Shown: positions 7,504-17,605, counted from the first letter of the stretch. The stretch: DNA of 64,000 bases from Lysinibacillus sp. G4S2 (GCF_030348505.1 NZ_JAUCFJ010000002.1:1244001-1308000); one strand, 5' to 3'. A program made the numbers and translations. The notes: generated by a model not told the origin, from the letters alone.

Positions 7504-8457
7504 ATGACGAAAATAGCATTTGTTTTTCCAGGCCAAGGTTCTCAAGCAGTTGGAATGGGGCAAGAGTTTATCGAGAATGCGGCAGAAAGTAAAGCATTTT
7601 ATGACCGTGCAAATCAATCGCTTGGCTTTGAGCTATCTAAGCTAATGTTAGAGGGGCCAGCCGAGGAGCTAACATTGACATACCATGCACAGCCAGCACT
7701 TTTAACTACTGGTGTGATGGTTGCAGAAAAATTACGTGCAGCAGGAATTATGCCAAACTATGCAGCTGGGCATTCACTTGGAGAATACAGTGCATTAGTA
7801 ATCGCCGGTGTGTTAACGTTTGAGGATGCAGTTTCTGTCGTTCATAAGCGTGGTCTTTTTATGAATGAAGCTGTACCTGCAGGGCAAGGCGCAATGGCAG
7901 CCATTCTAGGCATGGAGCTTGAAGTATTGCATGAGGTAACTGAAAAGGTATCTGCAGCAGGTGATCCGGTTCAGGTAGCGAATGTAAACTGTCCAGGGCA
8001 AATCGTTATTTCTGGTACAAAGGAAGGCGTTGAAAAGGCATCTTTAGCGGCAAAGGAAGCTGGTGCAAAACGAGCAATTCCTTTAGTTGTTAGTGGACCA
8101 TTCCATTCAGAGCTAATGAGCCCGTCGTCTGAAAAATTAAGAGAAGCTTTGGCTGAAATATCATTGTCAGCTCCACAAATCCCTGTAATCGGCAACGTCA
8201 TGGCGAAAGAATTAGAGGATGTTCCTGCTATTCAACATGAGTTAGTAGAACAAGTATATAGCGCTGTACAATGGGAAGCATCTGTGCGTGAAATGATTGC
8301 ACAAGGTGTGGATGTCTTTATTGAGTGTGGACCAGGCAAAGTGTTAAGTGGATTAGTGAAAAAAATCGATCGATCTGTTGCGACTTACTGTGTTTATGAT
8401 GAAGCATCATTAGAGGCTGTGCTAGAAGCGGCGAAGGAGTGGACAATTAATGCGTAA
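7504..8457 (+). CDS. fabD: Malonyl-CoA:ACP transacylase FabD
   Basis: FabD moves malonyl groups from CoA to ACP for fatty-acid elongation. The 317-residue protein has [14 protein letters not shown] at the N-terminus, the nucleophile elbow [10 protein letters not shown] with Ser91, and the catalytic His201 in [11 protein letters not shown] ribosome site AAGGGG lies about 11 nt before the ATG, slightly long. The last 8 nt overlap fabG (ATGCGTAA), so fabG is translationally coupled. Expected substrate is the AcpP encoded two genes downstream. Confidence 0.96.
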   Translation: MTKIAFVFPGQGSQAVGMGQEFIENAAESKAFYDRANQSLGFELSKLMLEGPAEELTLTYHAQPALLTTGVMVAEKLRAAGIMPNYAAGHSLGEYSALVIAGVLTFEDAVSVVHKRGLFMNEAVPAGQGAMAAILGMELEVLHEVTEKVSAAGDPVQVANVNCPGQIVISGTKEGVEKASLAAKEAGAKRAIPLVVSGPFHSELMSPSSEKLREALAEISLSAPQIPVIGNVMAKELEDVPAIQHELVEQVYSAVQWEASVREMIAQGVDVFIECGPGKVLSGLVKKIDRSVATYCVYDEASLEAVLEAAKEWTINA

Positions 8458-9196
8458 ATTAGAGGGAAAAGTAGCTGTTGTAACTGGTGCTTCGCGTGGA
8501 ATAGGACGTGCTATTGCATTAAAGCTTGCTAATGAGGGCGCTAAAGTTGTCGTTAACTACAGCGGCTCACAGGCGAAGGCAGAAGAAGTTGTCGCGATGA
8601 TTCAAGAAAATGGCGGCGAGGCTATTGCTGTACAAGGGAGTGTTTCGAAAACAGAAGAAGTTACTGCATTAATGGATGCAGCTGTGAAAACATTCGGTTC
8701 ACTTGATATTTTAGTAAATAATGCAGGAATTACACGTGATAACTTGTTGATGCGTATGAAAGAAGATGAGTGGGATGATGTGTTAGATACAAACCTTAAA
8801 GGTGTTTTCCTTTGTACAAAAGCAGTAACACGTCAAATGATGAAGCAACGTGCGGGTCGCATCATCAACATTTCATCAATTGTCGGTGTAGCTGGTAATG
8901 CAGGGCAAGCTAACTACGTAGCCGCAAAAGCGGGTGTTATTGGATTGACTAAAACGACTGCTAAGGAATTAGCATCTCGTAATATTTTAGTAAATGCGGT
9001 TGCACCAGGCTTTATAGAAACTGAAATGACTGAACAACTACCAGAAGATATAAAGCAAGGTATGCTTACACAAATTCCTCTAGCAAAACTTGGGCAGCCT
9101 GAGGATATCGCAAAGGCCGTAGCTTTTCTAGCTTCAGATGATGCTAACTATATGACAGGTCAGACGTTACATATAGATGGCGGCATGGTGATGTAA
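8450..9196 (+). CDS. fabG: 3-oxoacyl-[ACP] reductase FabG
   Basis: FabG is the NADPH-dependent SDR enzyme that reduces 3-oxoacyl-ACP in each elongation round. The 248-residue product has the TGASRGIG cofactor loop (12-19), NNAG (90-93), catalytic Ser143, Tyr156 and Lys160 in the YVAAK motif, and a C-terminal [12 protein letters not shown]. The ATG lies inside the fabD end with an 8-nt overlap. It is followed 57 nt later by acpP, matching the usual fabD-fabG-acpP order. Confidence 0.97.
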   Translation: MRKLEGKVAVVTGASRGIGRAIALKLANEGAKVVVNYSGSQAKAEEVVAMIQENGGEAIAVQGSVSKTEEVTALMDAAVKTFGSLDILVNNAGITRDNLLMRMKEDEWDDVLDTNLKGVFLCTKAVTRQMMKQRAGRIINISSIVGVAGNAGQANYVAAKAGVIGLTKTTAKELASRNILVNAVAPGFIETEMTEQLPEDIKQGMLTQIPLAKLGQPEDIAKAVAFLASDDANYMTGQTLHIDGGMVM

Positions 9197-9253
9197 TTTC
9201 AATTAGTAATAGGCAATGATTTTTTGTATAATCATTGAGGGGAGGTGAATGTT

Positions 9254-9490
9254 TTGACTACAGTATTAGAACGCGTAACAAAAGTAATCGTGGACCGTTT
9301 AGGTGTTGAAGAAAGTGAAGTTACTCTAGAAGCTTCTTTCCGTGATGATTTAGGTGCTGACTCATTAGACGTAGTTGAGCTTGTAATGGAGCTTGAAGAC
9401 GAATTCGATATGGAAATTTCTGATGATGATGCTGAAAAAATCTCAACAGTAGGTTCTGCAATTTCATACATCGAAAGTAAAATTAACTAA
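9254..9490 (+). CDS. acpP: Acyl carrier protein AcpP
   Basis: AcpP carries growing acyl chains on a phosphopantetheine arm. The protein is acidic and 78 residues long, with the attachment site [10 protein letters not shown] (Ser37). I place the start at TTG 9254, 8 nt after GGGGAGG, giving [18 protein letters not shown], which has the length and N-terminus usual for Bacillus ACP (MADVLERV-type). The longer frame from GTG 9245 would overlap its own ribosome site. No terminator lies directly behind it; a palindromic repeat follows. Confidence 0.95.
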   Translation: MTTVLERVTKVIVDRLGVEESEVTLEASFRDDLGADSLDVVELVMELEDEFDMEISDDDAEKISTVGSAISYIESKIN

Positions 9491-9495
9491 TTTCA

Positions 9496-9548
9496 TTTAA
9501 CTTCTTTCAGTGGGTGTTCAAACAGCCGCTAAGTTAAAGCCTTTGGCA
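9496..9548. repeat. Family C palindrome after acpP
   Basis: TTTAACTTCTTTCAGTGG (9496-9513) and CCGCTAAGTTAAA (9536-9548) are inverted arms around GTGTTCAAACAG. It is a diverged relative of the near-perfect palindrome at 21187-21232. No T tract follows, so it may stabilise or process the acpP mRNA rather than terminate it. Confidence 0.6.
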
Positions 9549-9609
9549 GAAATTACTCCTGTTTTTTGCTTAAATGCGAAGAACGGATACAATAGACTAA
9601 GGTGTATTT

Positions 9610-9658
9610 AAAAGGGTACGAAACGGTTCGTTTTTCGAACTGTGAACGTCCCTTTTTT
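9610..9658 (+). terminator. Rho-independent terminator downstream of acpP
   Basis: Outer arms AAAAGGG and CCCTTTT and an inner GGTTCG-TTTTT-CGAACT hairpin form an elongated stem-loop ending in a T run. It would end transcription of the fap/fab genes before rnc. Confidence 0.7.
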
Positions 9659-9717
9659 ATTTTGGATAAAAAATAGCGGAAAAATTTCCAAAACACTATA
9701 TTTTAGCCGAAATACTT

Positions 9718-9746
9718 TTGCATAAATGCCTTGAAAAAGGTACACT
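9718..9746 (+). promoter_or_regulatory. Sigma-A promoter of rnc-smc-ftsY
   Basis: TTGCAT (9718-9723), 17-nt spacer, TACACT (9741-9746), placed 36 nt upstream of the rnc start and directly downstream of a terminator. Confidence 0.65.
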
Positions 9747-9782
9747 AAAACGGTAGAAACTATTAGGAAGGCAGATTGTTCA

Positions 9783-10547
9783 ATGGCTATGAAAAGAAAA
9801 GGAACTATGCAGAAATCTGGCGTACTTCCTGAAAAAGTACGCAATCAATTTGAGCTGTTACAGCATGAATTAAATATCACATTTATTAATAAAAATTTAT
9901 TGTATCAAGCATTCACGCATTCATCTTATGTGAATGAGCATCGCCGTAAATTGTTTACGGATAATGAGCGTCTTGAATTTTTAGGAGACGCAGTACTTGA
10001 ACTGTCTGTTTCTAAATACCTTTTTGAGAAATTCCCTAATATGAGTGAGGGTGAGCTGACGAAGCTGCGAGCATCTATAGTATGTGAGCCATCACTTGTG
10101 ATCTTTGCAAATGAATTAGGCTTTGGTCGCTTTGTATTACTCGGAAAAGGTGAGGAATTAACAGGTGGACGGGAACGCCCAGCGCTACTTGCAGATGTAT
10201 TTGAGTCATTTGTAGGTGCCCTTTATTTAGATCAGGACTTACAAACGGTCGTGTCATTTTTAGAACGAATCGTATTCCCGAAAGTAGAAGTCGGTGCTTT
10301 TTCGCATGTGATGGATTTTAAAAGTCAATTGCAAGAAATGGTACAGCAAACAAACAACGGCCTTCTTCATTATGAAATTATTGATGAAAAGGGTCCTGCA
10401 CATAACCGTACCTTCGTATCGAGCGTACTATTAAATGGACAAGAGCTCGGTATAGGGCGTGGGAAATCAAAAAAAGAAGCCGAGCAGCAAGCTGCGCAAT
10501 GTGCAATGCGTGCAATGCGTGAGCAAACTGCAAAAGAGGAGGCTTAA
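9783..10547 (+). CDS. rnc: Ribonuclease III
   Basis: RNase III cleaves double-stranded RNA in rRNA precursors, mRNAs and antisense duplexes. The 254-residue protein has the catalytic signature [14 protein letters not shown] (about 60-72) with acidic Mg2+ ligands, a second acidic site near [14 protein letters not shown], and a C-terminal double-stranded RNA-binding domain (about 178-250, ending [14 protein letters not shown]). It leads the rnc-smc-ftsY transcription unit, as in B. subtilis, and is 3 nt from smc. Confidence 0.96.
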   Translation: MAMKRKGTMQKSGVLPEKVRNQFELLQHELNITFINKNLLYQAFTHSSYVNEHRRKLFTDNERLEFLGDAVLELSVSKYLFEKFPNMSEGELTKLRASIVCEPSLVIFANELGFGRFVLLGKGEELTGGRERPALLADVFESFVGALYLDQDLQTVVSFLERIVFPKVEVGAFSHVMDFKSQLQEMVQQTNNGLLHYEIIDEKGPAHNRTFVSSVLLNGQELGIGRGKSKKEAEQQAAQCAMRAMREQTAKEEA

Positions 10548-10550
10548 TAG

Positions 10551-13500
10551 ATGTTCCTAAAACGACTCGAAGTGATTGGCTTTAAATCTTTTGCGGAGCG
10601 CATTGGAATTGATTTTGTACCTGGTGTTACAGCGGTTGTTGGACCAAATGGCAGTGGAAAAAGTAATGTCACTGATGCTATTCGTTGGGTGCTTGGAGAG
10701 CAATCTGCAAAGTCGTTACGTGGGGCAAAGATGGAGGATGTTATTTTTGCTGGGAGTGACTCACGTAAGCCACTAAACTTTGCAGAGGTAACGTTAGTTT
10801 TAGATAATACGGATGAACAGCTTGCTTTTTCATATACAGAAGTCAGCGTAACAAGACGCGTATACCGTTCAGGTGATAGTGAATATTTACTTAATAACCA
10901 GCAGTGTCGCCTGAAGGATATTACGGACTTGTTTATGGACTCAGGACTTGGGAAAGAGGCCTTCTCCATTATTTCACAAGGCCGAGTAGATGAAATTTTA
11001 AATAGCCGACCTGATGACCGTCGTTCGATTTTTGAAGAGGCAGCTGGCGTGTTAAAGTATAAACTAAGAAAGAAAAAGGCAGAGCATAAGCTTGTTGAAA
11101 CAGATGAAAATTTGTATCGTGTTTTAGATATTTTACATGAGCTAGATAGTCGTCTAGAGCCGTTAGAAATTCAGGCATCAAGTGCAAGAGATTATGTGCA
11201 AATGTCAACAGAGTTAAAGGATTTTGATATCGCCATCCTTGTGCACGATTTAAAAAATTGTGCACAATCTTTGCATGCTCTGAAAGCTGAGTACACGGAG
11301 CTATATGAAGCAGAACAAAAACAAGCTCATAATATTTCTTCAATTGAAAAGCAAACCGCAAGCATTCGTAAGCTTTTAAAAGAGCTAGATGACTATTTAG
11401 ATACGACTCAGGCTGAGTTTGTTAATGCGACGATGGAAGTAGAGCGTTGGGATGGTCGTAAAGCGTTAATGGCTGAAAAGCGACAAAATGCTTCTAATCA
11501 ACTACTTCAATTGAATACAACATTACAAGAAGCAAAAGATGCGGTTGAGGCTCTTATTGTTCAAGAACAAGAGAAAAAAGAATTGTTCGTTGAAAAACAA
11601 CAAGAAGTATCAGCGTTAAAACAAAGTATCAAGCAATTGGAACAATCTTTAAATCGCTCTGTTTTTGAAATTGAACAAGAAATTGAAGAGCAAAAAAACC
11701 GATATATTGATTCCTTAAACGAAGAAGCAACAGTCAAAAATGAATTAAAAAATATTGAACAGCAATTAGCACAGCAAAAAGCGACGGCGGCACGGATGTC
11801 AGATCAAACTGATGAAATCGGGCAGGAGCTTGCGCAAATTCTAACGGAAAAAGAGAAGCTAGTTGTTGCCCATACAACAACAACTAACGAATTACAGGAA
11901 AAGCTTGAGCAATATGAAACATTGCAAATGCAGCTTAAGAACGTTAATACAACGTTTAATGAAAAGCAAGATATGCTTTATAAGGCTTATCAGCATCAGC
12001 AGCAATTGAAGGCTAGAAAAGATACACTAGCTGAGCTTGAAGCAGATTTCTCTGGGTTCTTCCATGGCGTAAAAGAAGTATTGTTAGCGCGTGATAAAGG
12101 TGAATTAGTTGGAATTGAAGGAGCTGTTGCTGAGTTAATCCAAGTTGGTGGAAAATATTCTCAGGCTATTGAAACAGCATTAGGGGCAGCCTCTCAGCAT
12201 ATTGTGACAACCGATGAACGACATGCTCAACAGGCTATTCATTGGTTAAAACAAAAGAGAGCTGGACGTGCAACATTTTTACCGAAAACAGTCATGAAGT
12301 CACGTAAGATCAATCTTTCTGCGATTCAGCTAGCTACTGAGCACCCTGCATTTGTCCAAATGGCTGATGCACTTGTTACGTTCGATGAAGACAACCGCAC
12401 AATTGTCGAAAACCTACTTGGCAATGTAATTGTTGCATCAAATTTAGAAGGTGCAAGCCAAATTGCTCGATTATGTGGTTTTCGATATCGTGTTGTAACA
12501 CTTGAAGGTGATATCGTCAATGCAGGCGGTTCATTAACGGGTGGTGCTGTGAAGCAACAATCTTCACTCTTTACAAGAAAAGCGGAATTAGATGGTTTAA
12601 TCGTAAAGCTAGAATCGTTAGAAGCATCAATTTATAGTGCTGAACAGGCTGTCTCAATTGAAAAAGAGAAGCTTGCAACATTGCGAGACAAAGTAGAACG
12701 ATTGAAGCTTGACGGAGAGCAATTACGAAAAGATGAAATGCAGCAGGCGAGTCGTATTCGTGAGCTAGAGGTTGTCGAGAAAAGCTTATCTGCTCGAGTA
12801 TCTTTCGCTTCTAATGAAACACAAGATGTAAAAACACGAGAAGAAGCATTGTTAGCTCAAAAGGAAACGGCTACAGAGCGTTTAACGGCACTAGCAACCG
12901 AACTGTTAGAAATTAATGAAACAGTAGAACAACTAAGTAAGGTGAAGCTGCAAAGCGAAACGGAGAAGGATGTACTTCGTGAGCAATCGGCAGAAAAACG
13001 CTCGCAGTTAGCGGTTATGCAGGAGCAAATGTCACAAGTACAAATTGCTACTGCAGAGTTAGCCCTACAATTAAACAAAGCTCGTCAAAAGGTCGACGAT
13101 ATTTCTCAGGAAATAATTTGGCTTCAATCTAATGAATCGACAAAACTTTTAAGCGATGAAGAAGTAGATGAGCAAGTTACTACGTGGAAAGCGAGAAGAG
13201 ATTCTCTGCAGGACACAATTTCACAGAAAAAAGATGAAAAAGTAGCGCAACAACAAGAACTTACTACTTTAGAAGAACAGCTGAAGGAATTGCAACGTAC
13301 ACATAAAGGCTACCTTGAAGCAATACGTGCTAATGAATTGAAGCGCAGTCGCGTAGAATTTGAGATCAATAATTTCAATGAACAGCTAGAAGAAAACTAT
13401 CAGCTAACCGCAGAGGAAGCTGAGGAGTTAGCTCTTGCGATTGAAGATGAAGAGCATATGCGACGTCGAGTGAAACTGCTGAAGAAATCTATAGAGGAGC

Positions 13501-14132
13501 TTGGTCCTGTTAATTTGAGTGCCATTGAGGAATACGATCGGGTACTTGAACGCCATTCATTTTTAACAGAGCAGCGTGAGGATTTACTTGCTGCTCAGGA
13601 AACATTACATGAGGCAATTAAAGAGATGGATGAGGAAATGACGCTACGATTTAGCGAAACCTTCTATGCTATTCGAGAGCAATTCAAACGTGTATTCCGT
13701 GAATTGTTTGGTGGAGGGCAGGCGGATTTAGTGTTATTGGACCCTCAAAACCTGCTAGAAACAGGGATAGAAATAGTAGCACAACCACCAGGGAAAAAAT
13801 TACAAAATCTAAGTTTGCTTTCAGGTGGTGAACGTGCACTAACAGCAATCGCTTTATTATTCTCCATCCTAAATATACGTCCAGTACCATTCTGTATTCT
13901 CGATGAGGTAGAGGCGGCTTTAGACGAGGCAAATGTCGTTCGATATAGCCAATATTTGAAGAAATTTAGCCGTAATACACAATTTATTGTAATCACACAT
14001 CGTAAAGGAACGATGGAGGGTGCGGATGTGTTGTATGGTATTACAATGCAGGAATCTGGCGTATCTAAACTTGTATCAGTAAAATTAGAAGATGAACCCG
14101 TACTTGCGGAGCAAAGGAGCGAACAAGCATGA
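10551..14132 (+). CDS. smc: Chromosome segregation ATPase SMC
   Basis: SMC forms the condensin ring with ScpA and ScpB that organises the nucleoid. The 1193-residue protein has Walker A GPNGSGKS at 31-38, long coiled coils flanking a hinge (about 500-670, including GVKEVLLARDKGELVGIEGA and GGSLTGGAV), and a C-terminal head with the LSGGERALTA signature near 1090 and Walker B FCILDEVEAALDEAN. The length is normal. The ATG follows AAGAGGAGGC, and the stop overlaps ftsY by 4 nt. Confidence 0.97.
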   Translation: MFLKRLEVIGFKSFAERIGIDFVPGVTAVVGPNGSGKSNVTDAIRWVLGEQSAKSLRGAKMEDVIFAGSDSRKPLNFAEVTLVLDNTDEQLAFSYTEVSVTRRVYRSGDSEYLLNNQQCRLKDITDLFMDSGLGKEAFSIISQGRVDEILNSRPDDRRSIFEEAAGVLKYKLRKKKAEHKLVETDENLYRVLDILHELDSRLEPLEIQASSARDYVQMSTELKDFDIAILVHDLKNCAQSLHALKAEYTELYEAEQKQAHNISSIEKQTASIRKLLKELDDYLDTTQAEFVNATMEVERWDGRKALMAEKRQNASNQLLQLNTTLQEAKDAVEALIVQEQEKKELFVEKQQEVSALKQSIKQLEQSLNRSVFEIEQEIEEQKNRYIDSLNEEATVKNELKNIEQQLAQQKATAARMSDQTDEIGQELAQILTEKEKLVVAHTTTTNELQEKLEQYETLQMQLKNVNTTFNEKQDMLYKAYQHQQQLKARKDTLAELEADFSGFFHGVKEVLLARDKGELVGIEGAVAELIQVGGKYSQAIETALGAASQHIVTTDERHAQQAIHWLKQKRAGRATFLPKTVMKSRKINLSAIQLATEHPAFVQMADALVTFDEDNRTIVENLLGNVIVASNLEGASQIARLCGFRYRVVTLEGDIVNAGGSLTGGAVKQQSSLFTRKAELDGLIVKLESLEASIYSAEQAVSIEKEKLATLRDKVERLKLDGEQLRKDEMQQASRIRELEVVEKSLSARVSFASNETQDVKTREEALLAQKETATERLTALATELLEINETVEQLSKVKLQSETEKDVLREQSAEKRSQLAVMQEQMSQVQIATAELALQLNKARQKVDDISQEIIWLQSNESTKLLSDEEVDEQVTTWKARRDSLQDTISQKKDEKVAQQQELTTLEEQLKELQRTHKGYLEAIRANELKRSRVEFEINNFNEQLEENYQLTAEEAEELALAIEDEEHMRRRVKLLKKSIEELGPVNLSAIEEYDRVLERHSFLTEQREDLLAAQETLHEAIKEMDEEMTLRFSETFYAIREQFKRVFRELFGGGQADLVLLDPQNLLETGIEIVAQPPGKKLQNLSLLSGGERALTAIALLFSILNIRPVPFCILDEVEAALDEANVVRYSQYLKKFSRNTQFIVITHRKGTMEGADVLYGITMQESGVSKLVSVKLEDEPVLAEQRSEQA

Positions 14133-15448
14133 GTTTTTTTAAACGTTTAAAAGATAAATTGATGGGTAACCCAGCCGAGGAAGAAAAAGTAGTTGAGATA
14201 AATGAAGCAGAAGCTGCTGAACAGAAGCTAGACGATACAACAGAGCCTGCTCAAATTGAAGCCGCTGTAGTTGAGGTTGAGAAAGTAGAGGAGACTTCTG
14301 TAACGGACAGTCCAATTGAAACAAAAAATCCTGTAGCGATAGAACAACAAGAACAACAAGAAGTGCAAGAACAACCAAAACAACAAGAACAGCAAGAACA
14401 GCAAGAACAGCAAGAACAGCAAGAACAACAAGAAGTGCAAGAGGTCGCAATAGTGGAGGAACCTGTGAAGGAGAAAAAACCTTCTGCTTGGTCTATCACA
14501 CAAAAATTCAAAGCTGGACTAGAAAAAACACGTAATTCATTTACTTCGAAAGTGAACGACCTAGTTGCTCGTTATCGAAAAGTAGATGAAGATTTCTTTG
14601 AAGAATTAGAAGACTTATTATTACAGGCTGACGTAGGTTTTGAAACAGTAATGGAGCTAATGGACAAATTACGCTTCGAAGTTCAACGTAAAAATATAAA
14701 AGATACAAACGGTATTCAAGCGATTATTTCTGAAAAACTTGTGGAAATTTATGAGCAAGGAGAAGAGGATTTAATCGACCTTAATATGCAGCCTCAAGAT
14801 GAGCTTACTGTTATTTTATTCGTAGGCGTAAACGGAGTTGGGAAGACAACAACAATCGGTAAACTTGCCCATCGTCTAAAATCACAAGGTAAAACGGTTG
14901 TCTTAGCAGCAGGTGATACATTCCGTGCTGGTGCCATCGATCAATTACAAGTTTGGGGAGACCGTGTTGGTTGTGAAGTGATTAAACAATCGGAAGGCTC
15001 AGATCCTGCGGCGGTTATGTATGATGCAATTCGTGCAGCGAAAAACCGTAAAGCAGATGTGTTGATTTGTGATACGGCTGGACGTCTGCAAAACAAAGTG
15101 AACTTAATGAATGAGCTTGAAAAAGTTCATCGAGTAATCTCTCGAGAGGTACCGAATGCTCCGCATGAAGTACTATTAGCATTAGATGCAACAACAGGTC
15201 AAAATGCACTTGTTCAAGCACAAACATTTAAGGAAGCTACAAATGTAACAGGGATCGTTTTAACAAAGCTTGACGGTACTGCAAAAGGTGGTATTGTTCT
15301 TGCTATTCGAAATAAATTACACATTCCTGTGAAGTTTGTTGGTCTTGGTGAAAAAATGGATGATTTACAACCATTTGATGCGGAACGTTATGTGTATGGC
15401 TTATTTGCTGATGGTTTAGATAAAGAATTACAAAATAATGAGGATTAG
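14129..15448 (+). CDS. ftsY: Signal recognition particle receptor FtsY
   Basis: FtsY is the membrane-associated SRP receptor GTPase that docks Ffh-bound ribosomes to the translocon. The 439-residue protein has an acidic N-terminal domain (1-120), then the N domain and a GTPase domain with [15 protein letters not shown] (near 232), [16 protein letters not shown] and [12 protein letters not shown]. The N-terminal domain contains a run of QQE/QEQ repeats encoded by a 9-nt DNA repeat (14340-14445), which makes it longer than in B. subtilis. The ATG overlaps the smc stop. Confidence 0.96.
   Translation: MSFFKRLKDKLMGNPAEEEKVVEINEAEAAEQKLDDTTEPAQIEAAVVEVEKVEETSVTDSPIETKNPVAIEQQEQQEVQEQPKQQEQQEQQEQQEQQEQQEVQEVAIVEEPVKEKKPSAWSITQKFKAGLEKTRNSFTSKVNDLVARYRKVDEDFFEELEDLLLQADVGFETVMELMDKLRFEVQRKNIKDTNGIQAIISEKLVEIYEQGEEDLIDLNMQPQDELTVILFVGVNGVGKTTTIGKLAHRLKSQGKTVVLAAGDTFRAGAIDQLQVWGDRVGCEVIKQSEGSDPAAVMYDAIRAAKNRKADVLICDTAGRLQNKVNLMNELEKVHRVISREVPNAPHEVLLALDATTGQNALVQAQTFKEATNVTGIVLTKLDGTAKGGIVLAIRNKLHIPVKFVGLGEKMDDLQPFDAERYVYGLFADGLDKELQNNED
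14340..14445 (+). repeat. In-frame CAGCAAGAA microsatellite inside ftsY
   Basis: Four or more CAGCAAGAA/CAACAAGAA units, bounded by two GAAGTGCAAGA copies, encode a glutamine/glutamate-rich stretch. The repeats keep frame (9 nt), so copy-number change would only lengthen or shorten the acidic N-terminal domain. Confidence 0.85.
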
Positions 15449-15461
15449 GTTCCTCAACAAA

Positions 15462-15603
15462 AGTTGTGGATCACTTTTGTTAAAGAAGCGGCTTATCGGA
15501 CGCCCCCAAGAAGCTTTGCTCTGTGCGAAAGCGAAGCGTCAGCAACAACAAAGCGCCCAGTCGGAACGGAAATCAACCACACGCTTTGGTGATGGTCCGA
15601 GGA
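15462..15603 (+). repeat. MITE-like palindromic repeat, family B, after ftsY
   Basis: Modules in order: GTTGTGGATCACTTTTGTTA, GCGGCTTATCGGACGCCCCC, AAGCTTTGCTCTGTGCGAAA, GCGAAGCGTCAGCAAC, AAAGCGCCCAGTCGGAACGG, AAATCAACCACACGCTTTGG and TGATGGTCCGAGG. It shares these with 22295-22442, 23365-23513 and 32880-33035. No open frame with a ribosome site lies within. Confidence 0.75.
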
Positions 15604-15633
15604 TTAACATTTAAGTAAGTAAATTTGTAATTG

Positions 15634-15760
15634 CGCTCGTCTGTGCAGGGGAATCGCATTGTTTAAAAGGGAAATACTAGCTTTAGGTGAAAAACACCTA
15701 AAAAGCAGTTAATTAAAGCTTTTAGACAAGGAGATTACCTTGACACAGACGGGCGCTTTT
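15634..15760 (+). ncRNA. Candidate structured RNA between ftsY and ylxM
   Basis: GCGCTCGTCTGTG (15634-15646) pairs along all 13 positions with CACAGACGGGCGC (15744-15756; one U-G pair), and TTTT follows at once. Enclosed are an 8-bp hairpin TTTAGGTG-AAAAA-CACCTAAA (15683-15703), extendable by GC/GC, and a 5-bp hairpin CAAGG-AGATTA-CCTTG (15727-15742). The whole could be a small terminated RNA or a cis-acting leader of ylxM-ffh, whose start is 42 nt downstream. It matches no RNA family I know. The gap 15449-15802 otherwise holds repeat B. Confidence 0.45.
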
Positions 15761-15802
15761 CGTTATGATACAAATGACTAATAACGGGAGGAGAAACATT
15801 CG

Positions 15803-16138
15803 ATGCTACTTGAAAAAACAACACGCATGAACTTTCTCTTCGACTTTTATCAAGCATTATTAACAGATAAGCAACGGAGTTATATGGAGCTATATTATTT
15901 AGATGATCACTCGCTTGGAGAGATCGCTGAATCGTATGGAGTTTCACGCCAAGCTGTTTATGATAATATTCGTCGAACAGAAGCGATGCTTGAAGAATAT
16001 GAAGAAAAACTATCTTTATTGGAAAAATTTCAACAACGTACACAAATGCTTGCGCAGCTAACAACGGGGATTACAGAACAAAGTATGACGGTTGAAGAGC
16101 AGTTGACGCTTATAGAACAGTTGAAAGAATGGGATTAG
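15803..16138 (+). CDS. ylxM: YlxM/p13-like SRP-associated DNA-binding-type protein
   Basis: This 111-residue protein carries a sigma-70 region 4-like helix-turn-helix (about 18-65, [20 protein letters not shown] and [16 protein letters not shown]) followed by a coiled-coil tail. Family members are cotranscribed with ffh, and a streptococcal YlxM has been shown to interact with SRP components; the DNA-binding role is unproved. The ATG follows GGGAGGAG. It ends 12 nt before ffh, so the two form an operon. Confidence 0.93.
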   Translation: MLLEKTTRMNFLFDFYQALLTDKQRSYMELYYLDDHSLGEIAESYGVSRQAVYDNIRRTEAMLEEYEEKLSLLEKFQQRTQMLAQLTTGITEQSMTVEEQLTLIEQLKEWD

Positions 16139-16150
16139 GAGGCGAAAGCA

Positions 16151-17509
16151 ATGGCTTTTGAAGGATTAGCGGAACGACTCCAAGGAACGATCCAAAAGAT
16201 TAAAGGCAAAGGTAAAGTATCGGAACAAGACGTTAAAGAAATGATGCGAGAAGTCCGATTTGCTTTAATCGAGGCGGATGTTAACTTAAAAGTAGTCAAA
16301 GAATTCGTTAAAAAGGTCAGTGAACGTGCTGTCGGTGTGGATGTTATGCAAAGCTTAACACCAGGTCAGCAAGTTATTAAAATCGTACAAGACGAATTAA
16401 CAGAATTAATGGGTGGCGAGCAAAGCCCAATCAAATTTAATACTAAGCCACCGACTGTTATTATGATGGTCGGCTTACAAGGTGCGGGTAAAACGACAAC
16501 TACAGGGAAACTGGCAAATGTGTTACGAAAAAAATATAATCGTAAGCCACTACTAGTTGCAGCAGACGTGTATCGCCCAGCAGCTGTTCAGCAATTACAA
16601 ACATTAGGAAAGCAGTTATCACTACCTGTTTTTGCATTAGGAACTGATGTATCTCCAGTAGAAATAGCACGTCAGGCAATTGAATTGGCAAAAGAAGAGC
16701 ATCATGATGTCGTGATTATCGATACTGCTGGTCGCTTGCACATCGATGAAGATTTAATGCAAGAATTAAAAGATATTCGTGCATTAAAAGAACCAGATGA
16801 AGTATTCCTTGTCGTGGATGCTATGACGGGTCAGGATGCTGTAAACGTAGCAGACAGCTTTAATGAGGCAATCGGCATTACTGGGGTTGTTTTAACAAAG
16901 CTTGATGGTGATACACGTGGTGGTGCGGCATTATCAATTCGTTCAGTAACACAGAAGCCGATTAAATTTGTCGGGATGGGCGAAAAAATGGATGCACTCG
17001 AACCTTTCCATCCAGAGCGTATGGCGTCTCGTATATTAGGAATGGGTGACGTTCTATCGCTTATTGAAAAAGCACAGGCAAATGTTGACGAAGCGAAGGC
17101 CAAAGAGTTAGAGGAAAAATTTAAAACTCAAACCTTTACTTTAGATGATTTTGTTGAGCAATTGCAGCAAGTGAAGAAAATGGGTCCTCTAGATGAAATT
17201 CTGAAAATGCTACCAGGCGCAAACAAAATCAAAGGCTTAGACAATGTTAAAGTTGATGATAAGCAAATGGGCCACGTAGAAGCGATTATTTATTCGATGA
17301 CAACTGCCGAAAAGACGAATCCAGAAATTATTAATGGCAGCCGTAAAAAGCGTATAGCGAAGGGTTCTGGGACTTCGATTCAAGAGGTAAATCGCCTATT
17401 AAAGCAGTTTGACGAAATGAAGAAAATGATGAAGCAAATGACAGGCATGGCGAGTGGTAAAGGGAAGAAAAAGATGAAAATGCCGGGCTTTGATTCATTG
17501 TTTAAATAA
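16151..17509 (+). CDS. ffh: Signal recognition particle protein Ffh (SRP54)
   Basis: Ffh binds signal peptides and SRP RNA and delivers ribosomes to FtsY. The 452-residue protein has an N domain (1-90), a GTPase domain with GLQGAGKTTTTGKLA (near 107), DTAGRLHIDEDLM, TKLDGDTRGGAAL and GMGEKMDALEPF, and a methionine-rich M domain at the C-terminus (about 300-452) that binds RNA and signal peptides. GGAGGCG lies upstream of the ATG. No strong terminator follows; only a short GTGTT/AACAC hairpin lies at 17521-17540. Confidence 0.97.
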   Translation: MAFEGLAERLQGTIQKIKGKGKVSEQDVKEMMREVRFALIEADVNLKVVKEFVKKVSERAVGVDVMQSLTPGQQVIKIVQDELTELMGGEQSPIKFNTKPPTVIMMVGLQGAGKTTTTGKLANVLRKKYNRKPLLVAADVYRPAAVQQLQTLGKQLSLPVFALGTDVSPVEIARQAIELAKEEHHDVVIIDTAGRLHIDEDLMQELKDIRALKEPDEVFLVVDAMTGQDAVNVADSFNEAIGITGVVLTKLDGDTRGGAALSIRSVTQKPIKFVGMGEKMDALEPFHPERMASRILGMGDVLSLIEKAQANVDEAKAKELEEKFKTQTFTLDDFVEQLQQVKKMGPLDEILKMLPGANKIKGLDNVKVDDKQMGHVEAIIYSMTTAEKTNPEIINGSRKKRIAKGSGTSIQEVNRLLKQFDEMKKMMKQMTGMASGKGKKKMKMPGFDSLFK

Positions 17510-17538
17510 TAATTTTTATAGGTGTTAAGAAAAAACAC

Positions 17539-17567
17539 TTTACAAACAACCTAAACATTGATAATAT
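17539..17567 (+). promoter_or_regulatory. Probable sigma-A promoter of rpsP
   Basis: TTTACA (17539-17544), 17-nt spacer, TAATAT (17562-17567), 38 nt before the rpsP start. A TATACT a little downstream is an alternative -10 with poorer spacing. Confidence 0.45.
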
Positions 17568-17605
17568 ACTATCTTGTGTGAAACTTATTCGGAGGTGCTA
17601 TTAAA

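Noticed and set aside
14139-14511. Overlapping minus-strand leucine-, phenylalanine- or cysteine-rich ORFs opposite ftsY
   Set aside because: They are reverse-strand translations of the CAGCAAGAA repeat and lack ribosome sites.
17521-17540. Terminator of ylxM-ffh
   Set aside because: The GTGTT/AACAC stem is only 5 bp with no proper T run; too weak to call.
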